DNA of 54,301 nt from Puniceicoccales bacterium (GTDB lineage: Bacteria; Verrucomicrobiota; Verrucomicrobiia; Opitutales; UBA9783): contig JAIRMU010000002.1 of the NCBI GenBank assembly GCA_031258545.1, positions 1 to 54,301 of the forward strand, written 5' to 3'. This document shows positions 8,907 through 17,653 of the stretch, piece by piece; within the stretch, counting starts at the first letter, position 1, and the number at the start of each line of letters is the position of its first letter. The translations under genes and the position numbers were made by a program. The notes beneath the pieces are model-generated. The model had not been told where the DNA came from. It searched no databases and was given only the letters and a program-made list of their open reading frames with translations.

Positions 8907-8935
8907 GCCCACTACCCGCCTGCAATGCAGTGGGC
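8907..8935. terminator. Stem-loop between the Nudix gene and the CCA-enzyme gene (convergent)
   Basis: GCCCACT (8907-8913) pairs perfectly with AGTGGGC (8929-8935) around a 15-base loop, just past the stop codon of the CCA-adding enzyme. Neither side has an immediate T tract, so termination is possible but weakly supported. Confidence 0.3.
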
Positions 8936-8938
8936 ATG

Positions 8939-9874
8939 CTAATCTACCTCTTTGTTTGCAAATGATGTAACGTTCGATAAAATTTGCCTAAAAAGTGCTT
9001 CATCGTAGACCCATTGTCTAAAAAAATTGCGACACTCTATGTGCATACCTTCCAGCTGCCGCCACAGGGTCGTACACATCCACGCTATGCGGTTGGAATC
9101 TCCGGAGATATCGCAATGATCCAAAGTCCTTAAAATTGCATTCCATTGATCCGGAAACTTTTGCTGACATTGATGCCAAGGCTCAAAGTATTGAAGCCAA
9201 TTTATTTGTTGGAGGAATAAAAATCCCCGTGATGGATTCTTACTTCCAACAAAAAGCTTTTTGAATTCATCAAACACTTTCCGACGACTTAAGTTTTCCG
9301 GCGACATCATTTGGCACATATTGCAGGTGTGAGGATGTGGGTTTAAATGAAACCGACCGATTAATTGCATACCCCGCAGCACCCTCAAAGGATCCTCGAA
9401 AAAATGCGAGGAAACATGTTTTAGGATACCTGCTTTCAAATCGTCTGCGCCTCCGAAAGGATCCAAGAGTGTACCCGATGTGCAATCAATCCCCATGGAA
9501 TTGATGGTAAAATCTCTTCGTTGAGCCGCTTCTTTGTAGGTAATGAAAGGTGCAGCTTGCACTTCGAATGCCGTATGTTTGTGGCCCGTTACCTTCTCGA
9601 TCCGTGGAATGCTGACATCGATACAACAGGATGTAAGCTTAAATACACCAAATTTATAACCCGACAAATCAATATCTTCAAAACATTTTTTCAAAATAAC
9701 CAGCACTTCCTTTGGTGCTAATCCAAAAACTTCGATATCAAAATCTTGAATGCGCCTTTCTAATAAAATATCACGAACGCATCCTCCCACCAGAATTGCT
9801 TTGCCGCCCGCTTCTTGAATACACCTTATCAAATGCCTGCAGTGCTCAGAAATTTCAAAATTGGACAGGGGCAT
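8939..9874 (-). CDS. cca: CCA tRNA nucleotidyltransferase / poly(A) polymerase family protein, short form
   Basis: A class II nucleotidyltransferase that adds or repairs the tRNA 3' CCA, or adds poly(A). The catalytic head is intact: LVGGCVRDILL, the metal-binding acidic pair in QDFDIEVFG, the RRDFTINSMG motif and the DPLRVLRGMQLIGRF neck. From ATG 9874 it has 311 residues; a TTG at 9901 is a weaker alternative. That is shorter than the 400 or more usual for the family, because the C-terminal body and HD domain are reduced. The start lies inside the end of the SIS gene (20-base overlap), so trxA, SIS gene and cca form one operon. Both tRNAs in this window already encode CCA, so repair is the likelier role. 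Confidence 0.85.
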   Translation of the reverse strand: MPLSNFEISEHCRHLIRCIQEAGGKAILVGGCVRDILLERRIQDFDIEVFGLAPKEVLVILKKCFEDIDLSGYKFGVFKLTSCCIDVSIPRIEKVTGHKHTAFEVQAAPFITYKEAAQRRDFTINSMGIDCTSGTLLDPFGGADDLKAGILKHVSSHFFEDPLRVLRGMQLIGRFHLNPHPHTCNMCQMMSPENLSRRKVFDEFKKLFVGSKNPSRGFLFLQQINWLQYFEPWHQCQQKFPDQWNAILRTLDHCDISGDSNRIAWMCTTLWRQLEGMHIECRNFFRQWVYDEALFRQILSNVTSFANKEVD

Positions 9875-10493
9875 TCTCGGTGGGGAAAAAGTAAGATTCA
9901 AGCATTAGACATAGGCAATGGTAGACCGGCAAATGCAGTTCTTGGATTTTAAAAGTCTCCGTTTCCGGTACACAAATGCAAACGTCGCAAAGATTTTTCA
10001 TTTGTCCGCCGCTTTCACCCGTCAATCCCAAGACGGTCATTTTTTTTGCGCGCGCAATTTCCATGGCCCGCAAAATATTTTTTGAATTACCCGAAGTACT
10101 CAGGCACCACAACGCATCCTGTGCTTGCCCCAATCCCCATACCAATTGGGCAAAATACCATTCGGGATGGCAATCGTTGCAGAAAGCGGAAATAATGCCC
10201 GTTAAATTGGGTAACGGAATTGCCGGTAAAGCGTGTTGCAAGTTTTGCATTGCATCCGCCGACAAAGAGGATGCAAATCGTTTAGGCAGGCGTTTGGGGC
10301 CTGCAAAACTTTTTAGAAGTTCACCCGCAATGTGATCGGTGTCGGAAGCGCTTCCGCCGTTACCGGCCAGCAATATTTTCCCTTTTTGCCTTAGGCAAAG
10401 GCACAATAACTCACAAGCCGATTGAATATGCAGTTTACAAGGCATCAATTGAGGGTAACGCCGCAATAAAACCTCTAAATATTTACTTTGCAT
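9855..10493 (-). CDS. SIS-domain phosphosugar isomerase, GmhA (phosphoheptose isomerase)-like
   Basis: A 212-residue SIS protein. The nucleotide/sugar-phosphate loop LLAGNGGSASDTDHIAGELL and the later LSTSGNSKNILRAME loop are typical of sedoheptulose 7-phosphate isomerase, which starts ADP-heptose synthesis for LPS core. The middle segment around FASSLSADAMQNLQ is less typical, so another phosphosugar substrate is possible. ATG 10493 is chosen over 10562: it overlaps the trxA stop within ATGCAAAGTAA, which suggests translational coupling, whereas the longer form would run deep into trxA. The 3' end overlaps the cca start. If GmhA is right, the cell makes heptose-containing LPS. Confidence 0.8.
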   Translation of the reverse strand: MQSKYLEVLLRRYPQLMPCKLHIQSACELLCLCLRQKGKILLAGNGGSASDTDHIAGELLKSFAGPKRLPKRFASSLSADAMQNLQHALPAIPLPNLTGIISAFCNDCHPEWYFAQLVWGLGQAQDALWCLSTSGNSKNILRAMEIARAKKMTVLGLTGESGGQMKNLCDVCICVPETETFKIQELHLPVYHCLCLMLESYFFPTENAPVQF

Positions 10494-10815
10494 GTGCCTC
10501 AATTTTAGCCACAAGTTCTTCTTCCGATAAAAGTCCAGTATGCGTGTCAACGACTTGCCCATTTTTTATAAAAATAAGCGTTGGAATACTGCGAACATTG
10601 TAACGTGCAGTGAAAAGTTGCGCATCGTCACCGTCAACATTCATTTTCCCCACCTTAGCTTTTGTTCCAATTTTCTTGGCTACCGCATCCAAAATGGGTG
10701 CCAAAGCACGACAAGGCCCGCACCACGGGGCCCAAAAATCTATTAGGACAAGTCCGTCTTGACGCGTAAAGTCGTCGAAATTATCTTTTGTTAATGCTGT
10801 AGTTATTTCTGTCAT
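10483..10815 (-). CDS. trxA: Thioredoxin
   Basis: A 110-residue thioredoxin with the active site WCGPC at residues 31-35, inside the usual LIDFWAPWCGPCR context, and the cis-proline segment SIPTLIFIKNGQ. It reduces protein disulfides and can feed ribonucleotide reductase. The start at 10815 gives the standard family length and has an AGGAGA ribosome binding site 6-8 bases upstream; a longer reading frame to 10929 adds a non-homologous leader and is rejected. It is first in the trxA-SIS-cca operon. Confidence 0.95.
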   Translation of the reverse strand: MTEITTALTKDNFDDFTRQDGLVLIDFWAPWCGPCRALAPILDAVAKKIGTKAKVGKMNVDGDDAQLFTARYNVRSIPTLIFIKNGQVVDTHTGLLSEEELVAKIEAHAK

Positions 10816-11144
10816 AATTTTCTCCTGTAAAATATAGATTTCCCCTCTTTGCCGAACAATTGCTTTGCTATTTTGAGGTTCAAAATCAACTTTGCCCAAA
10901 ACATACATCAACACGATAAGCCATGCCATCGCCTCCTCCGTCGTTTTCTCAAAAACACCAAAACAATGCTGTCAACCCATATTCCAAAGGCAAGACTATT
11001 CATGTTTCGGCCCTACGGCAATTCCTAATTTTATAACGTAATCCAAAATTTGACTATTCTCGCATGAAAAATGCTTATGCATTACCATAAGGAGAAAACC
11101 TTGCGTTCATCTGACTCATATCGTATCATTAAAATAGTTGTACC

Positions 11145-12110
11145 ATGTCATCGAGATTCCTGTTAACATTGATGCACAAAAGCTTCACCCAAGGAATAGG
11201 GGTTTTCCCTTTTACGCAGGGAGTTTGTTCGCAGCTGCCTTCATCCATTATCCATTCTTTGAATTTTTCAGAACAAATAAGAAGCGCCAATGGTCACTCC
11301 TATACCTTACGTGTTGCGAGCCCACAGGATGCGGTTTTAATTAAAAACGTTTTGCACGCCTACGGACATAGCAATTCCAATTACAAGAATCTAGAAATTT
11401 TTCCCGAGGAAAAACTTGCAACCATTATTAATAACATAACCCATTGCTTGGAACATGGTTATTTTATCACTTTTGTCATCACGGTACAAGATTACCCAAC
11501 GGAAAGGCCCATCGGCTTTTTACAAATAGATCCGTATAATTTACAGACCATTGACAAGATTTTTCGTGACGTTCTCTTCCCACAATGGAATAATTTTTTA
11601 ACGCATCCACTGCAGGAAGAACATTTATGCGCAAATGATGCAAACGCTCTTGCGGCGTGGTTAAGCGAACACACTCAAGAGGAAAACATTCGGCAATATT
11701 TTTCACACCTAAAGGGAGCGCACTGCAAGTCTTTAGAAAAAGTCCCAGCGCGTTGGCAAAATTTTATCGCCGAAAGTTTCCGTTGTTTGTGTCAATTAAA
11801 GCAACGTCTAACTTTAGATCAATTTGCGGCCAACGTATCCTACGGACTTCTCCCGCAATTCCAAATGCAAGGCATCATGTCACAGGCGTGGCACAAGATG
11901 ATACAAAAACTTAAAGGAACCCCCATCAAAATTTTGTTTTCGGACCGCATAGCGCTCAAAAATCAAGCCTCTTTGCATCTACTGCGAAGACTAAATTTTA
12001 CGACAAATGCCATTTACCAAATGTATTATTCCCAGCATTATTGTACCCGTTGTCATCCCCAAGGTATGTTTGCTGAACCTTGTGTAGCACTTACGCATAC
12101 CCTAAATTAG
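11145..12110 (+). CDS. GNAT-like acetyltransferase with a large central insert (tentative)
   Basis: A 321-residue protein. The ends resemble a GNAT fold: YTLRVASPQDAVLIKNVL near residue 47 looks like the beta1-alpha1 start, PIGFLQIDPYN near 120 like the beta4 strand, and NQASLHLLRRLNF near 280 like the C-terminal motif B of RimI/RimJ-type enzymes. SYGLLPQFQMQGIMSQAW sits where the acetyl-CoA loop (Q/R-x-x-G-x-G/A) belongs and keeps a degenerate QMQGIMS. About 100 residues in between, with Cys and His, have no counterpart I know. Substrate unknown. No clear Shine-Dalgarno sequence; Met10 is an alternative start. The gene stands alone upstream of bioB. Confidence 0.55.
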   Translation: MSSRFLLTLMHKSFTQGIGVFPFTQGVCSQLPSSIIHSLNFSEQIRSANGHSYTLRVASPQDAVLIKNVLHAYGHSNSNYKNLEIFPEEKLATIINNITHCLEHGYFITFVITVQDYPTERPIGFLQIDPYNLQTIDKIFRDVLFPQWNNFLTHPLQEEHLCANDANALAAWLSEHTQEENIRQYFSHLKGAHCKSLEKVPARWQNFIAESFRCLCQLKQRLTLDQFAANVSYGLLPQFQMQGIMSQAWHKMIQKLKGTPIKILFSDRIALKNQASLHLLRRLNFTTNAIYQMYYSQHYCTRCHPQGMFAEPCVALTHTLN

Positions 12111-12276
12111 TTGGAGCTACATCGATGTGCGTCTTTGGCTCATGTTTATAAGCAGTTTGGGTTTATGCTTCAAATTATCCAAGTGCCATATACATTTGTC
12201 GTGCATTTTTTGCGAAGTTGGGTCCTATTTCTAATAAGCTTGCTAAAAACATAAATGATGACTAAAAACTGTTTTC

Positions 12277-13248
12277 ATGGACGAAGTAGCAAGCTACAAA
12301 AATAAAATTCTTCATGGAGAACGCATTCATAGGGTTGATGCTTTAAGGCTTGCGGATGCAAATCTGAAAAGTTTATGTTCTGCCGCAAATGAAATTCGCG
12401 AACGCCTATGTGGTTCTACCTTTGACCTTTGTTCCATCATCAATGCCAAAAGTGGGCGATGTTCTGAAAATTGCAAATATTGTTCGCAATCTGCTTGTTA
12501 TCACACTCAAATTTCCCTGTATCCTCTTTTGGACACAAAACAAATTTTAGAAAAAGCCATTCACGATAATACGCAGGGCGTCGTTCGCTTTTCATTGGTC
12601 ACTTCGGGACGCAAGTTGAATGAAGAAGAAATCGACAGAATGTGTCAAACAGTTCGGACAATTAAGCATGAAACGCATTTGGAAATTTGCGTATCGGGTG
12701 GGCTGTTGACGGAATCAAATTTCAAAAAACTTAAAGAAGCGGGGGTAAGCCGCATTCACAATAACTTGGAAACTTCCGAAAAAAATTTCCCCAATGTGTG
12801 CACAACCCACACCTATCAAGATAAAATATCAACGCTCAAGGCGGCCCAACGTGCAGGTCTCAGCGTTTGCTGTGGCGGTATCGTGGGGTTAGGGGAAAAT
12901 ATGGAGGATCGCATTGATATGTTTTTGTCCATTGGAGAGTTTAACGTCCAATCGGTACCCATCAATTTGCTCAATCCTATCCCGGGCACACCCTATGAAC
13001 ATAACAAAATTTTAACGAATGACGAAATGTGCCGCATCATTGCCATAGCGCGGTTTCTGCTCCCCAAGGCCTCTATTCGGATGGCGGGCGGGCGTAGATT
13101 ATTACCCGATAATGGCAGGCAGTGTTTTTTATCGGGTGCCAATGCAGCCGTTTCTGGAGATATGCTAACGACGCGTGGTACAGCCATCGAGCAAGATGTC
13201 AAGATGTTGACCGAATTGGGATTCACCATCGCATTACATCATGTGTAA
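12277..13248 (+). CDS. bioB: Biotin synthase
   Basis: A 323-residue radical SAM enzyme that inserts sulfur into dethiobiotin, the last step of biotin synthesis. The 4Fe-4S site is Cys62, Cys66 and Cys69 in GRCSENCKYCSQS. Other BioB blocks include the RIHNNLETS motif, GLSVCCGGIVGLGE, PINLLNPIPGTP and the MAGGRR-LLPDNG end with the Arg ligand of the 2Fe-2S cluster. It opens the bioB-bioD-bioA operon: its stop overlaps the bioD start by 8 bases. No BirA operator could be recognised in the 160 bases upstream. Confidence 0.97.
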   Translation: MDEVASYKNKILHGERIHRVDALRLADANLKSLCSAANEIRERLCGSTFDLCSIINAKSGRCSENCKYCSQSACYHTQISLYPLLDTKQILEKAIHDNTQGVVRFSLVTSGRKLNEEEIDRMCQTVRTIKHETHLEICVSGGLLTESNFKKLKEAGVSRIHNNLETSEKNFPNVCTTHTYQDKISTLKAAQRAGLSVCCGGIVGLGENMEDRIDMFLSIGEFNVQSVPINLLNPIPGTPYEHNKILTNDEMCRIIAIARFLLPKASIRMAGGRRLLPDNGRQCFLSGANAAVSGDMLTTRGTAIEQDVKMLTELGFTIALHHV

Positions 13249-13921
13249 ATCTGTTTTTATTACGGCAACGGGAACCGATGTAGGTAAAACATTTGTATCG
13301 GGACTCCTATTGAAAAAGCTGCGCATTTTAGGCCATAAGGCCGGATATTACAAAGCGGTAGCGAGTGGATCGGTGAAGACCGAAAAAGGTCTTCTGCCGG
13401 AAGATGTAGATTATATAAAAAATTTTGTTCCACTGGGATGCCCTTCGGAAACAATGTTTTTGTACGCCTACGAGCAGGCATTATCTCCACATTTAGCGGC
13501 TAAACTTGAAGGTATGCCCGCTAGTTTGGAAAAAATTATGCAAGATTATGGAAAAATTTCCAAACAATACGCGTATGTTGTGGTAGAAGGTAGTGGTGGC
13601 ATTGTTTGTCCCATTCGCTACGACCAAACAAAAATATTTTTAACGGATATTATTCGGCAGCTCAATTTAAGTGTATTGGTCGTTGCGAATACAACTTTGG
13701 GAACCATTAATGCTACGGTACTCACGATAGAGTATCTGAAAGGGAAAAATATTCCCATTCGCGGGATTTTATGCAATCGTTACAATCCCGACAATTTCAT
13801 GGAACAAGACAACATTTACATGATACGTGAACTTACGGGCATTCCCATCGTTGCCTGCGTACAAACGGGTGCAGAGGATTTACAGATGGATGCTGAAACT
13901 CTGTTGTCATTATTTCAATAA
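13241..13921 (+). CDS. bioD: Dethiobiotin synthetase
   Basis: A 226-residue ATP-dependent enzyme that closes the ureido ring of dethiobiotin from diaminopelargonate and CO2. The P-loop is GTDVGKT (residues 11-17). YKAVASGS, with its Lys, and VVVEGSGGIVCPI fit the substrate-binding blocks. The C-terminal GILCNRY and VACVQTG segments also match the family. It overlaps bioB by 8 bases and lies 10 bases before bioA, so the three proteins are made from one message. Confidence 0.95.
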   Translation: MCKSVFITATGTDVGKTFVSGLLLKKLRILGHKAGYYKAVASGSVKTEKGLLPEDVDYIKNFVPLGCPSETMFLYAYEQALSPHLAAKLEGMPASLEKIMQDYGKISKQYAYVVVEGSGGIVCPIRYDQTKIFLTDIIRQLNLSVLVVANTTLGTINATVLTIEYLKGKNIPIRGILCNRYNPDNFMEQDNIYMIRELTGIPIVACVQTGAEDLQMDAETLLSLFQ

Positions 13922-13931
13922 ACTAAATCAT

Positions 13932-15284
13932 ATGCAAAAATGGTGTGAAAAAGACTTGCGGTACATATGGCATCCGTGCTCCCAGATGAAGGATTATGAG
14001 GATTTAAAGCCCATCGTCATCGATCGTGGCCAAGGTATATATTTGTATGACAAATCGGGCAAATCATACATGGATATTATAAGTTCTTGGTGGTGCAATT
14101 TGCTGGGACATTGTCATCCAAAAATGAATGAAGCCATTAAATCGCAATTGGACCACCTTGAACACGTTATGTTCGCAAACTTTTCCCACGAACCCGCCAT
14201 TAAGCTCTGTGAAACTTTGTCCCAAATAGTCCCACACGGGCTCACAAAATTTTACTTTTCGGATGACGGTTCTACGGCTGTCGAGTGTGCCCTTAAAATG
14301 AGTTTTCAATATCAACATCAGGTGGGATTTAAGAAGAAAACTAAATTTATGTGCTTATCGGATGGGTATCACGGAGAAACGCTGGGTGCACTGTCGGTTG
14401 GAAGTATGGATTTGTATGCAAAAATTTACAAGCCTATGCTGATGGAAACTCGACGCATCCCGGCTCCCGATTGTTACCGATGTCCCTTTCAAAAATGCCG
14501 TAATCATTGCAACGTGGAATGTTTCCAATGGGTTAAAGAAGCTTTCGATAAGTATGCCGAAAAAACCTGCGCAATTATTGTAGAACCTTTGTTACAGGGG
14601 AGTGCGGGTATGCGCATTTATCCAGCCGATTATTTGAATAAACTACGCGCGTTGTGCGATGAGTACCAAGTCATCTTAATCGCTGACGAGATCGCAACCG
14701 GATTTGGGCGAACCGGTAAAATGTTTGCCTTTGATCATACCCAGGTAAGTCCCGACATCATGTGTCTTTCCAAAGGATTGACGGGAGGTTATATGCCCAT
14801 GGCCCTCACCGTTACGACGGATAAAATTTACAACGCATTTTACGCGGATTATCATGAAGGCAAAGCTTTTATGCACAGTCATACGTACAGTGGCCATCCA
14901 CTCGGGTGCGTAGCCGCTTTGACGGTGCAGCAAATTTTACGTGAGGATAAAATTTTAGAAAAAGCGCATCGACGAGCACGTTACCTGCACGCATTGCTAA
15001 AAGCGAAACTATCTGAACATCCACATGTCGGTGAGATTAGGCACATTGGACTCATTAATGCCATTGAACTGGTCGTGAATAAGTCAACCAAGGAAAGTTT
15101 TGATCCTACGCTTCGCATAGGCTACCAAATCTATAAAGTAGCACTCTCAAAGGGACTTATTCTACGTCCATTGGGCAATATTCTCTACTTTAATCCACCG
15201 CTCATCATCCGTGAAGAGGAGATCGATGCGGCCGTCCAAATTTGCGTTGATTCCATCCATTCGATTTTACCCGTAACTCGTTGA
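13932..15284 (+). CDS. bioA: Adenosylmethionine-8-amino-7-oxononanoate aminotransferase
   Basis: A 450-residue PLP enzyme that converts KAPA to DAPA with S-adenosylmethionine as amino donor. Lys281 in LSKGLTGGYMPMAL is the Schiff-base lysine; SWWCNLLGHCHP, SDDGSTAVECALKM, DGYHGETLGALSVG and DEIATGFGRTG are family blocks. ATG 13932 is chosen because it gives the normal N-terminus (MQKWCEKDLRYIWHP) 10 bases after bioD; a longer frame from 13827 overlaps bioD. Genes for the early pathway (bioC, bioH, bioF) are not in this window, so pimelate or KAPA must come from elsewhere in the genome or from outside. Confidence 0.96.
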   Translation: MQKWCEKDLRYIWHPCSQMKDYEDLKPIVIDRGQGIYLYDKSGKSYMDIISSWWCNLLGHCHPKMNEAIKSQLDHLEHVMFANFSHEPAIKLCETLSQIVPHGLTKFYFSDDGSTAVECALKMSFQYQHQVGFKKKTKFMCLSDGYHGETLGALSVGSMDLYAKIYKPMLMETRRIPAPDCYRCPFQKCRNHCNVECFQWVKEAFDKYAEKTCAIIVEPLLQGSAGMRIYPADYLNKLRALCDEYQVILIADEIATGFGRTGKMFAFDHTQVSPDIMCLSKGLTGGYMPMALTVTTDKIYNAFYADYHEGKAFMHSHTYSGHPLGCVAALTVQQILREDKILEKAHRRARYLHALLKAKLSEHPHVGEIRHIGLINAIELVVNKSTKESFDPTLRIGYQIYKVALSKGLILRPLGNILYFNPPLIIREEEIDAAVQICVDSIHSILPVTR

Positions 15285-15429
15285 GGAAAAACACTTTTTG
15301 CCTAAAACGAGCACCATAAATTGCCATTTCCTTTACAACCTAACAGAGACAAATGAATTCATACTTTGTATTCTAGGATTAAGGAAAAGAAATTTAGATG
15401 CAACCAGTTGCGTTACGGTTGCTAAGCCA

Positions 15430-15990
15430 TTACATGTGGTATGACTTAAACAACAGCAAACCACTCAAGGTTACGACATGCTGAAAAACATTTTCTTTGA
15501 TCATCGTATCCAAATGAGATAAAGGTATCAAACGTGTTGTCAAATCTTCCGATGGATCAAAGTGCGTATCATAAAGTTTTTTGCAGTTTTTAAATAGAAA
15601 AAAGTAGACACGATTTGTTTGCATCGCCGGATTGGGATAATAGCGCCCCAGCAGAGATACTTGTTCACCTGCGTATCCCGTTTCTTCTTTTAATTCACGC
15701 AAAGCCCCTTGTTGAGGGTCTTCATGGGGTTCTATGCCACCCCCAGGTAATTCTAAAGTTAAATTATTGCTACCCACCCTAAATTGACTTACCATTACAA
15801 TTTCGTTGTTGTCCGTTAACGCGATGCTTTGTACCCAATCCTTGCAATCTATCAACCAAAAACTTTGTAATCGACCATCCGGATGTGCACCTACCTTTTT
15901 AAGTAACCGTGCTCCTTCTTGGATGCTGTAAAGCGTTTCTTCAGGGCCTAATTGCCACAGAGGCGGATTATTCGATGGGGAGCTATTCAT
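15430..15990 (-). CDS. Nudix hydrolase, ADP-ribose pyrophosphatase-like
   Basis: A 186-residue protein with a perfect Nudix box at 84-106 (Gly84, Glu90, REL-K-EE-T-G-Y at 98-106), preceded by the LELPGGGIEPHE stretch and followed by a YYPNPAMQTNRVYFFLF region. The Leu-Pro-Gly-Gly-Gly context and downstream segment are typical of the ADP-ribose/NudF branch, which clears ADP-ribose or nucleotide sugars. The start ATG 15990 overlaps the end of the zinc-peptidase gene by 8 bases, so the two form an operon. It is convergent with bioA. Confidence 0.88.
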   Translation of the reverse strand: MNSSPSNNPPLWQLGPEETLYSIQEGARLLKKVGAHPDGRLQSFWLIDCKDWVQSIALTDNNEIVMVSQFRVGSNNLTLELPGGGIEPHEDPQQGALRELKEETGYAGEQVSLLGRYYPNPAMQTNRVYFFLFKNCKKLYDTHFDPSEDLTTRLIPLSHLDTMIKENVFQHVVTLSGLLLFKSYHM

Positions 15991-16660
15991 CTCGACCCCG
16001 AGATATCAGTAACAGATAGTACATTAAATTGCCGAGGGAGGCCACAAAGGCTGCAACATACGTCAAAGCTGCCGCATTTAACGTTTCGCAAACACCTCGA
16101 GATTCTTGCTTATTGACAATGGCTAAATTGACTAAAATTTTCTTTGCCCGGGCGCTTGCATCGAATTCAACGGGCAAAGTAATTAATTGAAATAAGGTGA
16201 GCAGCATGTAAATCCAAACGGCTACCTTTATTAAACCAAAAAAATTCAATATAAAGCCTCCCAAAATTACGAATGGCAATATTTGGCATGCAACGTTGGT
16301 AACGGGGACCAAAGCAGAACGCCACTGCAAAGGAGCGTACGCTTGTTTGTGTTGAATGGCGTGGCCCGCTTCGTGAGCCGCAACCCCTAAGGCTGCCAAA
16401 GATGTCCCATGGTAATTTTCCTCGCTTAGGGCCAAGCGCTTGCTCAACGGATCATAATGATCCGTTAATTTTCCACGAATGCTCACAATTGAAACATCCG
16501 TAATGCCCGCCTGCTGCATAACCGCTTCCGCCGCTTCCGCACCCGTTATACCGCCCGAAGATTTTACTTTAGACCAGTGATTATACTTGGACTGAACCTG
16601 AATTTGTGCCCATAATCCTAAAAACAATGGACAAAGAATTAAAATCACATACATTGTCAT
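15983..16660 (-). CDS. Membrane zinc metallopeptidase, YugP/PF04298-like
   Basis: A 225-residue membrane protein with the metal-binding helix AAHEAGHAIQH (His96, Glu97, His100). One membrane segment lies at residues 3-18 and more around 115-165, as in the YugP family of neutral zinc metallopeptidases, whose cellular role is unsettled. ATG 16660 is supported by a strong GGAGG ribosome binding site about 6 bases upstream; the longer frame from 16714 adds an unlikely leader. The start codon, ribosome binding site and upstream region are duplicated at 22468 onward, where no peptidase gene follows. Confidence 0.88.
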   Translation of the reverse strand: MTMYVILILCPLFLGLWAQIQVQSKYNHWSKVKSSGGITGAEAAEAVMQQAGITDVSIVSIRGKLTDHYDPLSKRLALSEENYHGTSLAALGVAAHEAGHAIQHKQAYAPLQWRSALVPVTNVACQILPFVILGGFILNFFGLIKVAVWIYMLLTLFQLITLPVEFDASARAKKILVNLAIVNKQESRGVCETLNAAALTYVAAFVASLGNLMYYLLLISRGRDE

Positions 16661-17560
16661 AAAAGCCTCCAATAAGATGTAAAAACGATAACATACACGA
16701 TTACAAAAAATCAAGCGAAAGTTTTGGAAAGCATTTATTTTTTATACAAAATATGCATCATGCCCATTTTATGGTTGTGCGACATTGCAGTATAAACACT
16801 AAAGTGGTATAAAGACGTCTAAAGGTGTTTGTATTAATTACTGGGCTAGTTACAGAATGCGATAAGAGGATCGTATCGTAGCTTTGCATCATTTTCCCAT
16901 ATAGATTTCCACCTGATATAATAGGTACTTATACCTTTCCTAAGCCTTCTTCCCCTTTGTTTCAACATCCACATATGCCCTTAACCGTGACTCTAATTTT
17001 TACTCTCAAGAATTGAATTTCCCCTACCCTTCGAAAAAAATCCAATCCCCTTGCCTAGAACAAAAAAACAACACAGACACCTTCCCTAAAATATAATTCC
17101 AATCAAAGGACATTGCCCTTATGAAAGCCATGCTCCCCAGAAAAAACGCATAACTCAGTGCGTGTAAATGATTAACAAAAATGTCCTCTAGACCTTTGGA
17201 ATACTTTTCCCCAATCAACTCCCTTGCCATCTTCCAACTGCGTTCGTTTTCCGCTTGGAATTACAACATTCGTGGAAGTTTACGACGATCCAGATATCCC
17301 CTTAACCGTGGCTCCAATTTCCATGAAGCCATCCAATTCAAATCTCAACTCGCTATCGGTTCCTAAGACTTCCTTCCCTTTCACCATTTCCCCTATTACG
17401 CCCTATTCGTCGATGCTTTATCCATCTAATCTTTTCCTTTTTATCAATAGGTACTTGGGAATCCTTACTCAATTCCTCCTGACTGCTCTCATCTTTCTAC
17501 GCCTTGTCTAATCCTCCTACCTTCGTCTCCCATAGATACTTTAGTGCTCCCTAAACAATC
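16645..17560. repeat. Degenerate duplicated block, copy A (direct repeat of 22468-23033)
   Basis: From the first codons of the zinc-peptidase gene rightward, this stretch is repeated in the same orientation at 22468. The match is closest at 16645-16915 (shared strings include AATCAAGCGAAAGTTTTGG and GCGATAAGAGGATCGTATCG), lost around 16930-17400, and resumes at about 17430-17555. Within copy A, a second repeat pairs roughly 16978-17018 with 17296-17336 (shared core CCTTAACCGTG). No intact gene is present between 16661 and 17653. The minus strand keeps decayed reading-frame pieces, annotated separately. Confidence 0.7.
17353..17520 (-). pseudogene. Decayed reading frame of unknown family, copy A
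   Basis: On the minus strand the bases 17496-17353 translate as an open piece containing SQEELSKD followed by VPIDKKEK, after an in-frame stop at 17497-17499. The same peptide strings, with VPVDKKEK, occur in copy B at 22890-23072, where the upstream frame is still open. Conserved peptide with broken frames suggests a formerly coding sequence. I do not recognise the family. Confidence 0.4.
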
Positions 17561-17653
17561 CCTTTTCTATTTCACCTTTATCCCACCTGCCCCCTCCAAT
17601 ACCCAATAAAAAATGAATTGCATTTTGGGAGATAAACGCTAAAAAGTTTTGCA

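Noticed and set aside
10816-10929. Longer thioredoxin start
   Set aside because: The extra residues do not match thioredoxin; the inner ATG has a good ribosome binding site and standard length.
12111-12276. BirA operator upstream of bioB
   Set aside because: No half-sites with the expected dyad spacing could be recognised.
15285-15429. Terminator between bioA and the Nudix gene
   Set aside because: Only short 5-bp pairings without a T tract; not enough to call.
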